Assembly (NCBI RefSeq): GCF_003696265.1
Contig: NZ_RFFH01000004.1
Coordinates: 496,001-560,000, forward strand
Length of the DNA stretch: 64,000 nt
Direction: 5' to 3'
Origin: Nocardia stercoris
Lineage (GTDB): Bacteria > Actinomycetota > Actinomycetes > Mycobacteriales > Mycobacteriaceae
Part shown: positions 62,779-64,000 of the stretch, in pieces
Layout: every line of letters begins with the position of its first letter
Position numbering within the stretch: position 1 is the first letter of the stretch
The notes under the pieces: model-generated
Database searches by the model: none
The model's input: the letters and a program-made list of their open reading frames with translations, nothing else
Told to the model about the DNA's origin: nothing
Program-made: the position numbers and the translations under genes

Positions 62779-64000
62779 GTGGCACCCAAGTCGAAGGTCG
62801 ACACTGTCGCCAATCTCGCCAAGCGTCGCGGCCTGGTCTATCCGTGCGGTGAGATCTACGGAGGCACCAAGTCGGCGTGGGACTACGGCCCGCTGGGTGT
62901 GGAACTCAAGGAGAACATCAAGCGGCAGTGGTGGCGGGCCAACGTCACCAGCCGCGACGACGTGGTCGGCCTGGACTCCTCGATCATCCTGCCCCGCCAG
63001 GTGTGGGTCGCCTCGGGTCACGTCGCGGTGTTCAACGACCCGCTGGTCGAATGCCTCAACTGTCACAAGCGCCACCGGCAGGACCACCTGCAGGAGGCCT
63101 ACGCCGAGAAGCACAACCTCGACGACCCCGACTCGGTGCCGATGACCTCGATCGCGTGCCCCGACTGTGGCACCGTCGGCCGCTGGACCGAGCCGCGCGA
63201 CTTCAACATGATGCTCAAGACCTACCTCGGCCCGATCGAGTCCGAAGAGGGTCTGCACTACCTGCGCCCGGAGACCGCGCAGGGCATCTTCATCAACTAC
63301 AAGAACGTCTCCGACACCACGCGCAAGAAGCCGCCGTTCGGCATCGGCCAGATGGGCAAGAGCTTCCGCAACGAGATCACCCCCGGCAACTTCATCTTCC
63401 GCACCCGCGAGTTCGAGCAGATGGAGATGGAGTTCTTCGTCAAGCCGGGCGAGGACGAGCAGTGGCACCAGTACTGGATCGACACCCGACTCGCCTGGTA
63501 CACCGACCTCGGCATCGACCCGGAGAACCTGCGGCTCTACGAGCACCCGAAGGAGAAGCTGTCGCACTACTCGACGCGCACCGTCGACATCGAGTACCGC
63601 TTCGGCTTCCAGGGCAGCGAATGGGGTGAGCTGGAAGGCATCGCCAACCGCACCGACTTCGACCTCAAGACCCACTCCGAGCACTCGGGTGTCGAGCTGG
63701 CCTACAAGGACCCGGTCACCGGCGAGAAGTACACCCCGTACGTGATCGAGCCGGCCGCGGGCCTGACCCGTTCGCTGATGGCGTTCCTGTGCGACGCCTA
63801 CGCCGAGGACGAGGCGCCCAACACCAAGGGCGGGGTCGACACCCGCACGGTGCTGCGCCTGGACCGCCGCCTCGCGCCGGTCAAGGCCGCGGTGCTGCCG
63901 CTGTCGCGCAACGCCGACCTGTCGCCGGTGGCCGGCAAGCTGGCCGCCGAACTGCGCCAGGCGTGGAACGTCGAGTACGACGAGACGCAGAACATCGGCA
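62779..64000 (+). CDS. glyS: Glycyl-tRNA synthetase, cut by the window edge
   Basis: The first 407 residues are present and the frame runs off the end. The protein is the alpha2-type (class II) enzyme: [20 protein letters not shown], class II motif 2 ([26 protein letters not shown], where [13 protein letters not shown] follows) and [10 protein letters not shown]. The zinc-binding insert has CLNCHKRH and [10 protein letters not shown]. It charges tRNA-Gly. The GTG at 62779 follows GAGGAGA. A TAGGCT box lies at about 62731. The gene is divergent from smtB, as in M. tuberculosis. Confidence 0.96.
   Translation, partial: MAPKSKVDTVANLAKRRGLVYPCGEIYGGTKSAWDYGPLGVELKENIKRQWWRANVTSRDDVVGLDSSIILPRQVWVASGHVAVFNDPLVECLNCHKRHRQDHLQEAYAEKHNLDDPDSVPMTSIACPDCGTVGRWTEPRDFNMMLKTYLGPIESEEGLHYLRPETAQGIFINYKNVSDTTRKKPPFGIGQMGKSFRNEITPGNFIFRTREFEQMEMEFFVKPGEDEQWHQYWIDTRLAWYTDLGIDPENLRLYEHPKEKLSHYSTRTVDIEYRFGFQGSEWGELEGIANRTDFDLKTHSEHSGVELAYKDPVTGEKYTPYVIEPAAGLTRSLMAFLCDAYAEDEAPNTKGGVDTRTVLRLDRRLAPVKAAVLPLSRNADLSPVAGKLAAELRQAWNVEYDETQNIG

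Overview
The window is about 64 kb of high-GC actinobacterial chromosome. I read it as Nocardia or a close relative in the Nocardiaceae. The evidence is protein content and gene order, not a database search. The conserved genes follow the Mycobacterium tuberculosis order from the Rv2404c (lepA) region to Rv2357c (glyS) as I recall it: lepA, GH15 trehalase, subI-cysT-cysW-cysA, cysH/sirA, hemW, hrcA, dnaJ2, rsmE, phoH, ybeY, a CorC-like protein, a deaminase-like protein, era, amidase, recO, uppS, a YbjN-like protein, zur/smtB and glyS. No tRNA, rRNA, CRISPR array, insertion sequence or prophage is visible.

Layout. 1-9.9 kb: lepA, a disordered Pro/His/Asp-rich protein coupled to a dynamin-like GTPase with an altered P-loop, trehalase, small membrane proteins and an M48 protease. 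9.9-14.2 kb: a sulfate ABC importer operon preceded by a probable leaderless leader ORF. 14.5-17.2 kb: an AurF-type diiron oxygenase and a ferredoxin/ferredoxin-NADP reductase fusion. 17.6-19.9 kb: an Hsp70-like membrane protein with a long Gly/Thr/Ser tail. 20.5-25.7 kb: accessory genes (divergent SDR/TetR pair with a perfect operator, HAD phosphatase with a tandem repeat at its 3' end, a polytopic membrane protein, two Uma2-family nucleases). 25.9-30.9 kb: the minus-strand operon sirA-cysH-cysD-cysN with a Cys-rich leader peptide. 31-39.3 kb: hemW, hrcA, dnaJ2, rsmE and two tandem LCP proteins. 39.4-50.7 kb: phoH, then a block absent between phoH and ybeY in M. tuberculosis: serine hydrolase, aquaporin, a Pls/PosA-type membrane NRPS with a lysine-like pocket coupled to an M1 peptidase, a lipoprotein and a reductase. 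50.8-64 kb: ybeY-corC-era operon, two TetR-controlled pairs, amidase, recO, uppS, the smtB-zur metal regulators and the start of glyS.

How the genes work together. The two sulfur operons give a complete path: import, activation to APS (CysDN), reduction by a 4Fe-4S APS reductase (CysH) and reduction of sulfite by SirA. CysN has no fused APS kinase, which suits an APS-reducing route. Both operons have short Cys-containing ORFs upstream, suggesting cysteine-responsive attenuation. The most interesting accessory system is the NRPS-peptidase pair, which may make and trim a cationic isopeptide polymer. Many starts here lie 6-8 bases after a TANNNT box, suggesting frequent leaderless transcription.
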